Shown piece by piece: positions 34,875 to 43,284 of a stretch of DNA of 64,000 nt. This DNA is from Lachnospiraceae bacterium UBA4338. GTDB taxonomy: Bacteria; Bacillota; Clostridia; Lachnospirales; Lachnospiraceae. The translations under genes and the position numbers were made by a program. Where the stretch lies: positions 111,847-175,846 of the forward strand of contig DGTK01000017.1 in assembly GCA_002393735.1 (NCBI GenBank). The letters are read 5' to 3'. The notes under the pieces were generated by a model. It made no database searches. It had not been told where the DNA came from and saw nothing but the letters and a program-made list of their open reading frames with translations. Position 1 is the stretch's first letter; each line of letters starts with the position of its first letter.

Positions 34875-35402
34875 CTATAGTAGTGATAAAAAGAAAACTA
34901 AAAAAGCAACTGCTGATATTAAAAGTATCACGGACAGAACAAAAACTATACTCGTATTTATGGATTCCTTATCAGTCAGGCCCATTGCAATTGTTAAAGG
35001 CTTAATGTTGCCAACCAGATGAATTATCAGCGAAAGAACCATTAGTATTTGAATAAACAAAATTGGAATACTAAAGGTTCCGTGGTTAAAAGCAATTACA
35101 AAATTAATCATGTGATTAAACATAAATATAAATACCGCAAAACCACTGATTCTTCTTATCCAGAATAACATATTTTCCTTAAAATAATGCTTTCCGGCCT
35201 TTTTGATTGCAACTATTGTTTTGATAGTAAGGATAATTCCGATAATGGAATGAATCAATATTAAAAGAGCCATCAGTGTAGCGATAATATAGATATATAC
35301 AGCTACATTAATAGCCCTAAACATTGCAAGAGAACCAAATATGACATGCAATAAAAACAAAACAAGCATCAATATTGTAATTATTGTATTACATTTACGC
35401 AT
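34875..35402 (-). CDS. frdC: Membrane anchor subunit of fumarate reductase (cytochrome b-like)
   Basis: 175 residues with about five hydrophobic segments. Context (frdC-frdA-frdB order) and the His pattern (HVIFGSLAMF, HSIIGIILT, MFNHMINFVIAFNHG, IIHLVGNIKP) suggest a quinone-reactive, possibly heme b-binding membrane anchor. The family is poorly conserved, so the call rests mainly on its neighbours. A GGGGGA ribosome binding site precedes ATG 35402. A hairpin at 35421-35448 lies just upstream. Confidence 0.78.
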   Translation of the reverse strand: MRKCNTIITILMLVLFLLHVIFGSLAMFRAINVAVYIYIIATLMALLILIHSIIGIILTIKTIVAIKKAGKHYFKENMLFWIRRISGFAVFIFMFNHMINFVIAFNHGTFSIPILFIQILMVLSLIIHLVGNIKPLTIAMGLTDKESINTSIVFVLSVILLISAVAFLVFFLSLL

Positions 35403-35420
35403 TCATTCCCCCTGTTAAAT

Positions 35421-35448
35421 TTAAATCCCCGTTTGTGACGAGGATTTA
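35421..35448 (-). terminator. Hairpin between the GGDEF-EAL gene and frdC
   Basis: TTAAATCC-C-CGT at 35421-35432 pairs with ACG-A-GGATTTAA at 35437-35448, with one mismatch. It lies after the GGDEF-EAL stop on the minus strand. The downstream tail (ATTTAACAGG) is a weak T-run, and no clear promoter separates it from frdC, so it may be a leaky terminator or part of the frd leader. Confidence 0.5.
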
Positions 35449-35455
35449 ATTTATT

Positions 35456-37165
35456 TTATGCATTTAATAATAATTCTTTTGCTTCATTCTCAGGTAAAGG
35501 CTTGCCCCATATGAACCCCTGGATAAAATCACAGTTAATCTTTTTAAGGGTTTCAATCTGGTCCACATCTTCAACACCTTCTGAGATTACTTCGAAGTTC
35601 ATTATATGACCGATTGAAATAATTGCTGCAACATACTGTTTGGAAGATTCATTAAGATTCATCTTATCAATAAAGGATTTATCAATCTTAAGTAAGTCTG
35701 CCGGCAGTTTGTTCAAATAACTTAATGATGAATAACCGGTTCCAAAATCATCGATGGCGATTTTGATTCCATAATTCTTAAGTTCATTGATACATTCAAG
35801 TGCTTTTTCTGCTGACTCAATCATAATGGATTCTGTAATTTCGATTTCAAGATGATCTGCAGGGAAATTATTGCGTCCCAGAGTTGAAATGATTTCATCA
35901 ACAAAATCTGCTTTCATTAAATGTCTTACAGAAACATTTACACTTAATGTAAAATCGGCCGGATGATTCTTAAGTATCTCTCCAAAGAAGCTGGTTGATT
36001 TATCAAATACACTACTGTCTATTCTGTCAATTAAACCAACCTTTTCAGCAACGGGAATAAATGTGCCGGGACTTACAATATTGCCCTCTTCATCCCTCAT
36101 TCTGGCTAATGCTTCGAATCCTCTTAAATGGTGATTTACATCAAACTGAGGCTGGAACAAAGCATATATTCTGTCCTCGTCGATTGCTTTTCTGATTTCT
36201 CTTTCAATTTCAAGATTGTTCTCTTCTCTGAGAAGTTCCTGTGTGAAATGACATATATGATTGCTGCTGTTTTTCTTTTTCACATCATACATGGCAACAT
36301 CACTGTAGGAAAGAATTGTATCGGTTTCGGCAGCATCATCGGGATAAATCGCATAACCGAAACTGGCATTAATGAAATAATCATTATCATTAAGAGTAAA
36401 TTTATTCTCAAGCACATTCTCATAATGCTTAATTGTTTTAATTATATCATCTTTTGTAGCATATCCTTTGATAATTAAACAGAATTCATCACCGCTTAAT
36501 CTTGCAACAAGATCCGTGGTTCCGGATGCTCCCGATTCAGCAACAATCTTCCATCTTTTGGCAATTTCGATAAGAATCTTATTACCATTGCTGTGTCCCA
36601 ATGAATCATTAATGCTTTTAAAATTATTAATATCTATTGAAACAACGGCAAAAGGTGCTTTCTTGCTTATTAATGATGAAATATATTCCGTAGCGGCAAA
36701 TCTGTTATATATACCGGTTAATCTGTCGGTAACGGCCTGAACGCTGAGACTTTTTTGATATTTTTCTTTCTTGACATCATTGGAATAAATAAGAATAATG
36801 GCTACAAGAGTCATAAGATTGGTAAAAAGTCCCGGAATACTTGTATATATACCGGCGACAAAAATAGTCATCAATATGGACGGAAACTGAACCAAAAGAA
36901 TGGTAAGTGCAGCAGCAAAGCCCTTTCGATGGTAAACAGCCACCATACTTATGATACAGATATTGCCGATTGATGTAAAAATACCGGTGGCGAAAGACAA
37001 AGGCAGCATCCTGCCGTTAATATTAACCATCAACTCGCTTCTTGATGTAAAAATAACAACAATCTGAGATATAAAATATAAAGCAATAAGAAAAACAAAG
37101 ACACTTGTAGGTGACTTTTTTTCTTTAAACAGATTATTTATTTCATTCTGCTGATTACTACCCAT
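35456..37165 (-). CDS. Membrane GGDEF-EAL protein (c-di-GMP turnover)
   Basis: 569 residues. Four or five membrane segments (about 20-130) carry no recognised sensor domain. The GGDEF domain (about 140-300; AVTDRLTGIYNR, DINNFKSINDSLGHSNGN) has the signature as SGDEF, with the first Gly replaced by Ser. The EAL domain (about 315-565) looks intact: FEALARM, NVSVRHLM, EIEITESIMIE, IDDFGTGYSSLSYL, KIDKSFI and SEGVED. Such a set suggests c-di-GMP phosphodiesterase activity with an uncertain cyclase. It lies upstream of frdC on the same strand without an obvious functional link. Confidence 0.92.
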   Translation of the reverse strand: MGSNQQNEINNLFKEKKSPTSVFVFLIALYFISQIVVIFTSRSELMVNINGRMLPLSFATGIFTSIGNICIISMVAVYHRKGFAAALTILLVQFPSILMTIFVAGIYTSIPGLFTNLMTLVAIILIYSNDVKKEKYQKSLSVQAVTDRLTGIYNRFAATEYISSLISKKAPFAVVSIDINNFKSINDSLGHSNGNKILIEIAKRWKIVAESGASGTTDLVARLSGDEFCLIIKGYATKDDIIKTIKHYENVLENKFTLNDNDYFINASFGYAIYPDDAAETDTILSYSDVAMYDVKKKNSSNHICHFTQELLREENNLEIEREIRKAIDEDRIYALFQPQFDVNHHLRGFEALARMRDEEGNIVSPGTFIPVAEKVGLIDRIDSSVFDKSTSFFGEILKNHPADFTLSVNVSVRHLMKADFVDEIISTLGRNNFPADHLEIEITESIMIESAEKALECINELKNYGIKIAIDDFGTGYSSLSYLNKLPADLLKIDKSFIDKMNLNESSKQYVAAIISIGHIMNFEVISEGVEDVDQIETLKKINCDFIQGFIWGKPLPENEAKELLLNA

Positions 37166-37213
37166 TCCAAACCAAATCCTTTATTTATTTAACTGCATCC
37201 TTGCATAGATATA

Positions 37214-38617
37214 TTATTTCTTCTCTTTTTTATTAATATGTATCTTTTCCATTCTATCATTTTTGATGGCATAAGGCAATTGAATATACTCATAATTTAT
37301 AGTATTTTCATTATTTTCCTCTTTAATATAATCCACATTTATATAATTATCTGACGGTAAATCAAGCTGCTTCTTCTCAAGCCTGTTTTCAATATAGGTT
37401 TTAAAGGCTGCATAAATTACTGCAAAAGCAGGAACGCCGATAATCATACCAGGGACCTTGAAGAATCCGCTGGCTACAATTACTGCAAATAATACCCAGA
37501 AACTTGAAATACCTGTTGATACACCAAGAAGCTTTGGACCTAATATATTTCCGTCAAACTGCTGAAGCACAATAGCGAATATAATAAAGAATAAAGCATG
37601 GAGTGGATTGACCAAAAGTAAAAGGATAACGCAAGGCACTGCTCCAATTATAGGTCCAAAGAATGGAATTATATTTGTAACACCCACAATTACACTAAGT
37701 AATAACGGGTATTCAAACTTAAATATAAGGCAGCATATAAAGCAGATTACGCCAATAATAAAAGAGTCGACGATTTTGCCAACGATGAAGCCTGAAAACT
37801 TATTATTAACAATACGAAGATTCTTAATAAATGAATTGGCAGTTTTGACTTCCATAATGCCATATATTACTTTCTTGCACTGACCTGAGAATTTCTCTTT
37901 TTGCATCATTACATAAACGGAAATAATGATACCGATGATGCTGTTTATAAGAATTGATACTACGCTCACAATTGTTGTTGAAGCGCCGGATAAGAAGTCT
38001 TTAGCCTTTGGAAGAATATATTTGGTGGTCACGTTATCAAATACCGATTCGTAATCTCCTATCTTATCCTGGACAAAATCTGTAACTTCCGGATATTTCC
38101 TGATATTTGCAATTACAACATCATTAACCCATTCGTTGAAATTTTCTTTATAAGTGTCAAAGTTTTCTATAATACTGTCAACACTGTCTCTTATCTGTGG
38201 TGTAATTGAGTTGATAAATATGGAAATCAGGCAAATGATTGCAACATAAGTGATAACAATTGATGCCACTCTGATCCATACATTATATCTGTGACCCTGT
38301 ACTTTAAGAGGAAGTTTCTCAATTGCACTGATTTCATCAGATGAAGAATATTGTGCTGCGTTGGCTCTGTCTTCCTGCACCTGTTTTCTTAAGAAAATTT
38401 TAAATAAAATACCATCTAAAATATTAATGACAGGATTTAATAAAAATGCCAGCACAAGACCTATGATAAATGGGAAAAATACGGAAAATATCTTATCTAC
38501 AATATTGCTGATACTATTTGGATTATATAATGCATATATAAAAAGAATTGAACAGACAATAACTATAAATGCAGTTACGCCCCAGTACAAATATTTTTTA
38601 TCCCATTTAAACTTCAC
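37214..38617 (-). CDS. AI-2E family transporter (PerM/YtvI-like permease)
   Basis: 467 residues of the AI-2E transporter (UPF0118) family, with about eight membrane segments and a large extracytoplasmic loop (about residues 150-220, RDSVDSIIENFDTYKENF). Family blocks include FFPFIIGLVLAFLLNPVINI, SVVSILINSIIGIIISVYVM, GPIIGAVPCVILLLL and GNILGPKLLGVSTGISSFWV. Members export varied solutes or Na+; the autoinducer name is not evidence of quorum signalling. I chose GTG 38617 after GGAGGA on the minus strand, matching the usual start; an in-frame ATG further upstream adds 25 residues without support. Confidence 0.88.
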   Translation of the reverse strand: MKFKWDKKYLYWGVTAFIVIVCSILFIYALYNPNSISNIVDKIFSVFFPFIIGLVLAFLLNPVINILDGILFKIFLRKQVQEDRANAAQYSSSDEISAIEKLPLKVQGHRYNVWIRVASIVITYVAIICLISIFINSITPQIRDSVDSIIENFDTYKENFNEWVNDVVIANIRKYPEVTDFVQDKIGDYESVFDNVTTKYILPKAKDFLSGASTTIVSVVSILINSIIGIIISVYVMMQKEKFSGQCKKVIYGIMEVKTANSFIKNLRIVNNKFSGFIVGKIVDSFIIGVICFICCLIFKFEYPLLLSVIVGVTNIIPFFGPIIGAVPCVILLLLVNPLHALFFIIFAIVLQQFDGNILGPKLLGVSTGISSFWVLFAVIVASGFFKVPGMIIGVPAFAVIYAAFKTYIENRLEKKQLDLPSDNYINVDYIKEENNENTINYEYIQLPYAIKNDRMEKIHINKKEKK

Positions 38618-38660
38618 CTGAATATTCCTCCGATAGTTATACATATTCGTATATACTACA

Positions 38661-38688
38661 ATTATATCACTAAATATTCCTAAAACAA
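38661..38688 (-). promoter_or_regulatory. Promoter for the AI-2E family transporter
   Basis: On the minus strand TTGTTT (38683-38688), 16 bases, TATAAT (38661-38666), about 45 bases upstream of the start codon. Confidence 0.55.
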
Positions 38689-38722
38689 ACAATTTGTATG
38701 TAAATTCAATGGATTATTGTGC

Positions 38723-38728
38723 TATAAT
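38723..38728 (+). promoter_or_regulatory. Extended -10 for the TtcA-like gene
   Basis: TG-C-TATAAT, an extended -10 with no clear -35, lies 26 bases before ATG 38755 and is divergent from the transporter promoter. Confidence 0.5.
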
Positions 38729-38754
38729 TTAAATAAAAAACAAGGGTTATGATT

Positions 38755-39474
38755 ATGACACTTCAGCAGGTAATGTCCAAAACAAGAAAAGCGATTGATG
38801 ATTATAATATGATTGAAGACGGCGACCGAATTGCCGTTGGAATTTCAGGTGGTAAGGACTCTCTTACTCTTTTGGATGCATTGGCCGGGATGCGGAGATT
38901 TTACCCAAAAAAGTACGAATTATGCGCGGTTACCGTAGATCTGGGCTTTGATAATCTTAATCTTGATAAAATAAAAGAAATGTGCGATAAGCTTGAAGTG
39001 CCTTATTACATTGCTAAAACTGACATTAAAGAAATTGTTTTTGATGTTCGTAAAGAGGCCAATCCGTGCTCTTTATGTGCCAAGATGAGGAAGGGCGCAT
39101 TAAATGATTTAATTAAGGCTAATGGCTGCAATAAGGTTGCATATGCACATCATAAGGATGATGTTATTGATACTCTTTTAATGAGCCTTATGTATGAAGG
39201 AAGAATTAATACCTTTAGTCCGGTTACTTTTCTTGACAGGACTGAAATTACGGTCATCAGGCCGCTTATATATATGAATGAAATTGATGTTATTGGCTAT
39301 GTCAGGGCTAATTCTCTTCCGGTTGTTAAGAGTCCATGCCCGGCTGACGGCTATACAAAAAGAGAATATGTGAAAACAATAATTAAAGAAATGCAGAAAG
39401 ATTCTCCTGATGTTAAAGACAGGCTCTTTGCTGCAGTTCTTGGTTCAAATATAAAAGGATGGGCTAAAAATTGA
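38755..39474 (+). CDS. TtcA-family PP-loop ATPase (tRNA thiolation-like)
   Basis: 239 residues. The PP-loop SGGKDS near residue 30 activates the substrate with ATP. PCSLCAKMRKGALND contains the CxxC used for an iron-sulfur cluster in TtcA, which makes 2-thiocytidine in tRNA. AYAHHKDDVIDTLLMSL and SPCPADGYTKREYVK follow. In Firmicutes several TtcA-like enzymes have untested substrates, so I give no symbol. ATG 38755 is 8 bases after AAGGG; ATG 38749 is too close. The stop overlaps the recombinase start (TTGA). Confidence 0.88.
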   Translation: MTLQQVMSKTRKAIDDYNMIEDGDRIAVGISGGKDSLTLLDALAGMRRFYPKKYELCAVTVDLGFDNLNLDKIKEMCDKLEVPYYIAKTDIKEIVFDVRKEANPCSLCAKMRKGALNDLIKANGCNKVAYAHHKDDVIDTLLMSLMYEGRINTFSPVTFLDRTEITVIRPLIYMNEIDVIGYVRANSLPVVKSPCPADGYTKREYVKTIIKEMQKDSPDVKDRLFAAVLGSNIKGWAKN

Positions 39475-40523
39475 GCACATACCACGACAAACTTATAAAA
39501 GATAATATTGTTAAATTAAGGGAATTAATCGCTGAGCTTCCGGAGTTCTGTAATGATTTTTTCCTGGGAAGGGATCAGCTTATATCCTCTCGTACCAAAA
39601 TCGCCTATGCTTATGATTTGGGAGTATTCTTTAAGTTTATTCATGAGAATAAAAAAGGATATAAAGATATGGAGATTACAGATTATCCTCTCTCACTTCT
39701 TGATGATATAACCCGAAATGATATTTTGAGATATATGGAGGATTTATCATTTTACAATAACAAGGATGAGAAGGAAGTCCGTAATGATGAAAGAGGAAAA
39801 GCCAGGAAACTCGCCTCTCTTCGCAGTTTTTACAATTATTATTTCCGTAATGAAATGATTAAATCCAATCCGGCTTCCCTGGTTGAGATGCCAAAGATTC
39901 ATGAAAAGGAAATTGTAAGGCTTGATTTTAATGAAGTTGCCGAACTTCTTGACATGGTTGAAAAAGGCAATAATCTTACCAAGGGGGAAGAAAGATTTTA
40001 TAATAAAAATGCCACCAGGGACCTTTGTATCTTAACTTTAATGCTTGGAACCGGAATAAGAGTTTCGGAATGCGTTGGAATTGATTTATCTGATCTTGAT
40101 TTAAAAGAGAACAGACTTAAAGTAAGACGAAAAGGTGGAAATGAAAGCATAATATACTTTGGCGACGAAGTACTGGCGGCTTTGGAGGATTATGTACTGA
40201 TACGTGAGGATATGCATCCTCTTGAAGGTCATGAAGATGCTCTCTTTCTTTCCATGCAAAACAAAAGAATGTCAGTAAGAGCTGTTGAAAATATGGTTAC
40301 CAAATATACTTCCAAATTGGGAACACTTAAAAGAATTACTCCTCATAAATTAAGAAGTACCTTTGGTACCAATCTTTACAGGGAAACCGGTGATATTTAT
40401 ATGGTTGCTGATTTCCTTGGACATAAGGATGTTAATACCACAAGAAAGCATTATGCATCCATATCGGATGACAGCAGGCGTAAAGCTATCAGAGGATTTA
40501 AATTACGAGAAGACGAAGAATGA
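39471..40523 (+). CDS. XerC/CodV-like tyrosine recombinase
   Basis: 350 residues. The N-terminal SAM-like core-binding domain (RTKIAYAYDLGVFFKFI) is followed by the catalytic domain with Arg in GTGIRVSECVGI, Lys in KVRRKGG, HKLRST (His-x-x-Arg), the second His in GHKDVNTT and Tyr in HYASI, all five residues of the active site. The core-binding part is about 40 residues longer than standard XerC. No att-like repeats, phage or transposon genes surround it, so a housekeeping chromosome-dimer or similar role is more likely than mobility. TTG 39471 overlaps the previous stop. Confidence 0.88.
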   Translation: MSTYHDKLIKDNIVKLRELIAELPEFCNDFFLGRDQLISSRTKIAYAYDLGVFFKFIHENKKGYKDMEITDYPLSLLDDITRNDILRYMEDLSFYNNKDEKEVRNDERGKARKLASLRSFYNYYFRNEMIKSNPASLVEMPKIHEKEIVRLDFNEVAELLDMVEKGNNLTKGEERFYNKNATRDLCILTLMLGTGIRVSECVGIDLSDLDLKENRLKVRRKGGNESIIYFGDEVLAALEDYVLIREDMHPLEGHEDALFLSMQNKRMSVRAVENMVTKYTSKLGTLKRITPHKLRSTFGTNLYRETGDIYMVADFLGHKDVNTTRKHYASISDDSRRKAIRGFKLREDEE

Positions 40524-40552
40524 CCGGCATTATCTGCCGGTCATCTTCTTTT
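40520..40552 (+). terminator. Rho-independent terminator of the recombinase gene
   Basis: ATGACCGGCA (40520-40529) pairs with TGCCGGTCAT (40535-40544) and is followed by CTTCTTTT. Confidence 0.8.
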
Positions 40553-40609
40553 GCATGTGGTGGAACAATCTGCCCCATAGATAAATATGTGTATTTTGAA
40601 GGTATAAGC

Positions 40610-40906
40610 TTAATTATAATAAGGAATTAATATTGTATCTCCTGAATGGATATCATTAACGTCGTCAATATTATTTATATATTTAACTTCTTTAATATAT
40701 GCCTTTGTACTCTCATATCCCAGTAAATGTTCGTTGGCAATATCCCATAAAGTATCATTATATCCAATGGTATAACTTGTATAATATTTGGTAAGAGCCT
40801 CAGATTCCCTGGCTGAAGCTTTATTACTTATAATAACTGAAGTTGCAATAATAAGAATTAATAATAATGCAATTGCTGCTGCTACTTTGAGAATATTCTT
40901 AAACAT
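40610..40906 (-). CDS. yneA: LysM protein, YneA-like SOS cell-division inhibitor
   Basis: 98 residues with an N-terminal membrane helix (about 6-26) and a C-terminal LysM domain (YTIGYNDTLWDIANEHLLG, then INNIDDVNDIHSGDTILIPYY). Size, layout and divergent position next to lexA match Bacillus YneA, which halts division during DNA damage. It carries a strong promoter with a LexA box in the spacer, supporting SOS control. Assignment is by context and layout, as YneA sequences are poorly conserved. Confidence 0.85.
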   Translation of the reverse strand: MFKNILKVAAAIALLLILIIATSVIISNKASARESEALTKYYTSYTIGYNDTLWDIANEHLLGYESTKAYIKEVKYINNIDDVNDIHSGDTILIPYYN

Positions 40907-40926
40907 ATTTCTACCTCCCGTAAATC

Positions 40927-40940
40927 AGAACGAGTGTTCT
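40927..40940. promoter_or_regulatory. LexA box 1
   Basis: AGAAC-GAGT-GTTCT, a perfect inverted repeat of the Gram-positive SOS box type (CGAAC-N4-GTTCG), lying just downstream of the yneA-like start of transcription. Confidence 0.7.
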
Positions 40941-40951
40941 TTATATTTCAC

Positions 40952-40980
40952 ATTATACGAACATATGTTTCAAAAGTCAA
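40952..40980 (-). promoter_or_regulatory. SOS-regulated promoter of the yneA-like gene with LexA box 2 in the spacer
   Basis: On the minus strand TTGACT (40975-40980), a 17-base spacer and TATAAT (40952-40957). The spacer contains the LexA box CGAAC-ATAT-GTTTC (40958-40971, plus strand), one base from consensus, so LexA binding would block polymerase directly. Confidence 0.8.
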
Positions 40981-40988
40981 GAGAAAAT

Positions 40989-41015
40989 CGAACATATTTT
41001 CCAAATATATGTTTG
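40989..41015. promoter_or_regulatory. Additional degenerate LexA half-sites before lexA
   Basis: CGAACATATTTTCC (40989-41002) has one good half-site; CAAATATATGTTTG (41002-41015) is a partial inverted repeat that overlaps the lexA -35. Confidence 0.45.
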
Positions 41016-41041
41016 CTTTTTTTTTAAACATATGATATTAT
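41013..41041 (+). promoter_or_regulatory. Promoter of lexA
   Basis: TTGCTT (41013-41018), a 17-base spacer, TATTAT (41036-41041), 38 bases before the lexA start. It lies beside LexA-like half-sites, consistent with autoregulation. Confidence 0.65.
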
Positions 41042-41079
41042 ACATTTAGATACAATTTTGCATCTAAGGAGGTATTTAT

Positions 41080-41697
41080 ATGGCTCAGGGAAAGATAAGT
41101 AATAAACAAAGAGAAATATTAGAATTTATTAAAGGAGAGATTCTTAAGAAAGGCTATCCGCCTGCTGTTCGTGAAATCTGCGAAGCAGTTCATCTTAAGT
41201 CAACCTCTTCTGTTCATGCTCATTTAGAGACACTTGAAAAGAATGGTTATATCAGAAGAGACCCGACAAAGCCTCGTGCAATTGAAATTATTGATGATAC
41301 TTTTTACAGTACCAGAACAGAAATTGCCAATATTCCTATTGTAGGTACTGTTGCTGCCGGCTCTCCTATTCTTGCTACAGAGAATATTGATGGATTTTTC
41401 CCAATGCCGGCAAGCATGGTTCCTAATGGAGAAAGTTTTGTTCTCAAAGTAAAAGGTGACAGCATGATTAATGCGGGAATTTTTAGTGGAGACAGTGTTT
41501 TTGTAGAAAAGAGAAATACTGCTTCCAATGGCGACATGGTTGTTGCTCTGGTTGATGACAGTGCTACCGTTAAGACTTTCTATAAAGAGAATGGTCATTA
41601 CAGACTTCAGCCTGAGAATGATTCCATGGACCCTATAATTGTAGATGATGTAACTATTTTGGGTAAAGTATTTGGAGTATTCAGACTTTGCAGATAA
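41080..41697 (+). CDS. lexA: SOS repressor LexA
   Basis: 205 residues, the usual length. The winged-helix DNA-binding domain (QREILEFIKGEILKKGYPP, VREICEAVHLKSTSSVHAHL) is followed by the self-cleavage site VAAGSP (Ala93-Gly94) and the peptidase dyad: Ser128 in KGDSMINAG and Lys165 in SATVKTFY. AAGGAGG precedes the ATG. It is divergent from the yneA-like gene with LexA boxes between, the classic Firmicutes layout. Confidence 0.96.
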   Translation: MAQGKISNKQREILEFIKGEILKKGYPPAVREICEAVHLKSTSSVHAHLETLEKNGYIRRDPTKPRAIEIIDDTFYSTRTEIANIPIVGTVAAGSPILATENIDGFFPMPASMVPNGESFVLKVKGDSMINAGIFSGDSVFVEKRNTASNGDMVVALVDDSATVKTFYKENGHYRLQPENDSMDPIIVDDVTILGKVFGVFRLCR

Positions 41698-41715
41698 TGG
41701 AGTAAAGAGCAAACT

Positions 41716-41747
41716 AAGAAAAAGCCGATTATAAGTCGGCTTTTTTT
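41716..41747. terminator. Bidirectional terminator between lexA and yqeK
   Basis: AAAGCCGA (41721-41728) pairs with TCGGCTTT (41736-41743) around a 7-base loop; T-runs follow on the plus strand and, on the minus strand, TTTTTCTT. It serves the convergent lexA and yqeK ends. Confidence 0.85.
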
Positions 41748-42330
41748 AGTCATTTAAATGTATTTTATAATATTCATATGACATCTTTGTCATTGGATCA
41801 ATTGCTTTTAACTGATTGTTTTCTCTTTCTTTTAAATAAATACAGGTTTCTTCTAAGATTAATGCAACACATTTATCCAGATTAACTTTGGATACTTCTC
41901 TGTATTCATCCAATCTTGGACTGTGAGTTCTGCCCTTCTCAAGATAATCAGAAACAAATATGATTTTCTCTAACATAGTCATATCAGGTTTTCCGGTTGT
42001 ATGATATGTTATTGCTGAAAGTATCTCTTCATCATCTACTTCATATATTTCCTTGGCAAGAATGGCTCCTGCTTTGGCGTGAAGTAATTCCGGATTATTT
42101 CTTTCAATATTTGTTACTTCAATATTATGATCATTGCAAAGCTTTATCTTATCTTCTGTACTTACATACTTAGCGCAGTCATGAAGCATGGCGGCTCTCC
42201 TGGCTCTTTTTTCATCAACACCATAGATTTTAGAGAGCATTACGGCATATTCCATAACGCCTTCGGTATGTGTGATTCTTTTGGGTTTAAGATTTTTGCA
42301 TAATATTTCAAATCTTTTCTTATCTTTCAT
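41746..42330 (-). CDS. yqeK: HD-domain Ap4A hydrolase YqeK
   Basis: 194 residues of the YqeK family, symmetrical Ap4A hydrolases in Firmicutes. HD-motif residues are in HTEGVMEYA, AAMLHDCAKY, HAKAGAILAKEIY and AITYHTTGKPDM; IIFVSDYLEKGRTHSP completes the family pattern. It overlaps nadD by 11 bases, the standard nadD-yqeK arrangement. Confidence 0.92.
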   Translation of the reverse strand: MKDKKRFEILCKNLKPKRITHTEGVMEYAVMLSKIYGVDEKRARRAAMLHDCAKYVSTEDKIKLCNDHNIEVTNIERNNPELLHAKAGAILAKEIYEVDDEEILSAITYHTTGKPDMTMLEKIIFVSDYLEKGRTHSPRLDEYREVSKVNLDKCVALILEETCIYLKERENNQLKAIDPMTKMSYEYYKIHLND

Positions 42331-42967
42331 TATATATACCTTCTTTAATGATATATTCTAATGTTTTTGAAGGAATATAATTTCTGGCTTTATCATATTC
42401 CTTATTTTTAAGGATATTTCGTAAATCTGTGGAAGAAATATCGATTTTATCCATATGAAGTCTTAATATCACAGCATCTGGATTATTCAGGCACATTTCT
42501 TCGAAATATGTATCATCTTCAACATCTTCATTATCTATAATGCCTTCATGAGTGTTGTCAGATCTGGTTTTGGTTCTTGGCGCAACTACCAGGGCTGCCA
42601 GTTCAAGGATATCCTTATAACTCTTCCATTTATGAAATAATCTGAAAGAATCCATTCCCATAATAAAGAATAATTCATCATCAGGAAACTGTTTTCTGAA
42701 AAGCTTAACGGTGTCAATCGAATAAGTATTGCCTACTCTTTTTATTTCACAGTCTGATGCTTTAAATTTATCATTTGAATCTATGGCTGATTTAACCATA
42801 TTTAGCCTTATGTCAGAACCTAATACATTTTCTTTAAAATAAGATTTACCAGTTGGAATAAAATATATGGTATCAAGATTAAGTTCATCCATGGCTTTAT
42901 TGGCTATTTCAATATGTCCAATATGGATTGGATCATAGGTCCCACCAAAAAGTCCGATTTTTCCCAT
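42320..42967 (-). CDS. nadD: Nicotinate-nucleotide adenylyltransferase
   Basis: 215 residues; joins nicotinate mononucleotide and ATP in NAD synthesis. The nucleotidyltransferase signature GGTYDPIHIGHIEIA near residue 7 and the C-terminal ISSTDLRN are clear, along with FFIMGMDSFRLFHKWKSYK. GGGAG precedes the ATG. It lies between yhbY and yqeK; note nadK elsewhere in the window. Confidence 0.94.
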   Translation of the reverse strand: MGKIGLFGGTYDPIHIGHIEIANKAMDELNLDTIYFIPTGKSYFKENVLGSDIRLNMVKSAIDSNDKFKASDCEIKRVGNTYSIDTVKLFRKQFPDDELFFIMGMDSFRLFHKWKSYKDILELAALVVAPRTKTRSDNTHEGIIDNEDVEDDTYFEEMCLNNPDAVILRLHMDKIDISSTDLRNILKNKEYDKARNYIPSKTLEYIIKEGIYNER

Positions 42968-42984
42968 ATCATATCTCCCTAATC

Positions 42985-43275
42985 TTATTTAGGTAAAACA
43001 ATCTTCGGATCATCCTTAAAAGGCTTATATAAAACAATTTTACGGCCTATAACCTGCACTAATGTTGATGATGTTCTGTCAGCCAGTGCATTAGCCATTT
43101 CGTTTATATTATCATCACAGTTTTTTAAGACGGTGATTTTGACAAGTTCATGTGTATTAAAACTTTCTGATACAGCATTGGTAACATCAGGAGTTAATGC
43201 ATTTTTGCCGATTTGAAATAAAGAGTCTAAGTTTGATGCCAATGATTTAAGATATGCTCTTTGTTTGCTGTTCAT
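42985..43275 (-). CDS. yhbY: CRS1/YhbY-family RNA-binding protein
   Basis: 96 residues, the full length of bacterial YhbY, a pre-50S-associated RNA-binding protein. Pattern: QRAYLKSLASNLDSLFQIGK, then LTPDVTNAVSESFNTHELVK and VQVIGRKIVLYKP. It sits between obg and nadD, as in Bacillus yqeI. Confidence 0.92.
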   Translation of the reverse strand: MNSKQRAYLKSLASNLDSLFQIGKNALTPDVTNAVSESFNTHELVKITVLKNCDDNINEMANALADRTSSTLVQVIGRKIVLYKPFKDDPKIVLPK

Positions 43276-43284
43276 ATTGTCTCC

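Noticed and set aside
39471..40523. Integrase of a mobile element
   Set aside because: The tyrosine recombinase is translationally coupled to a TtcA-like gene, and no att repeats, phage or conjugation genes are nearby.
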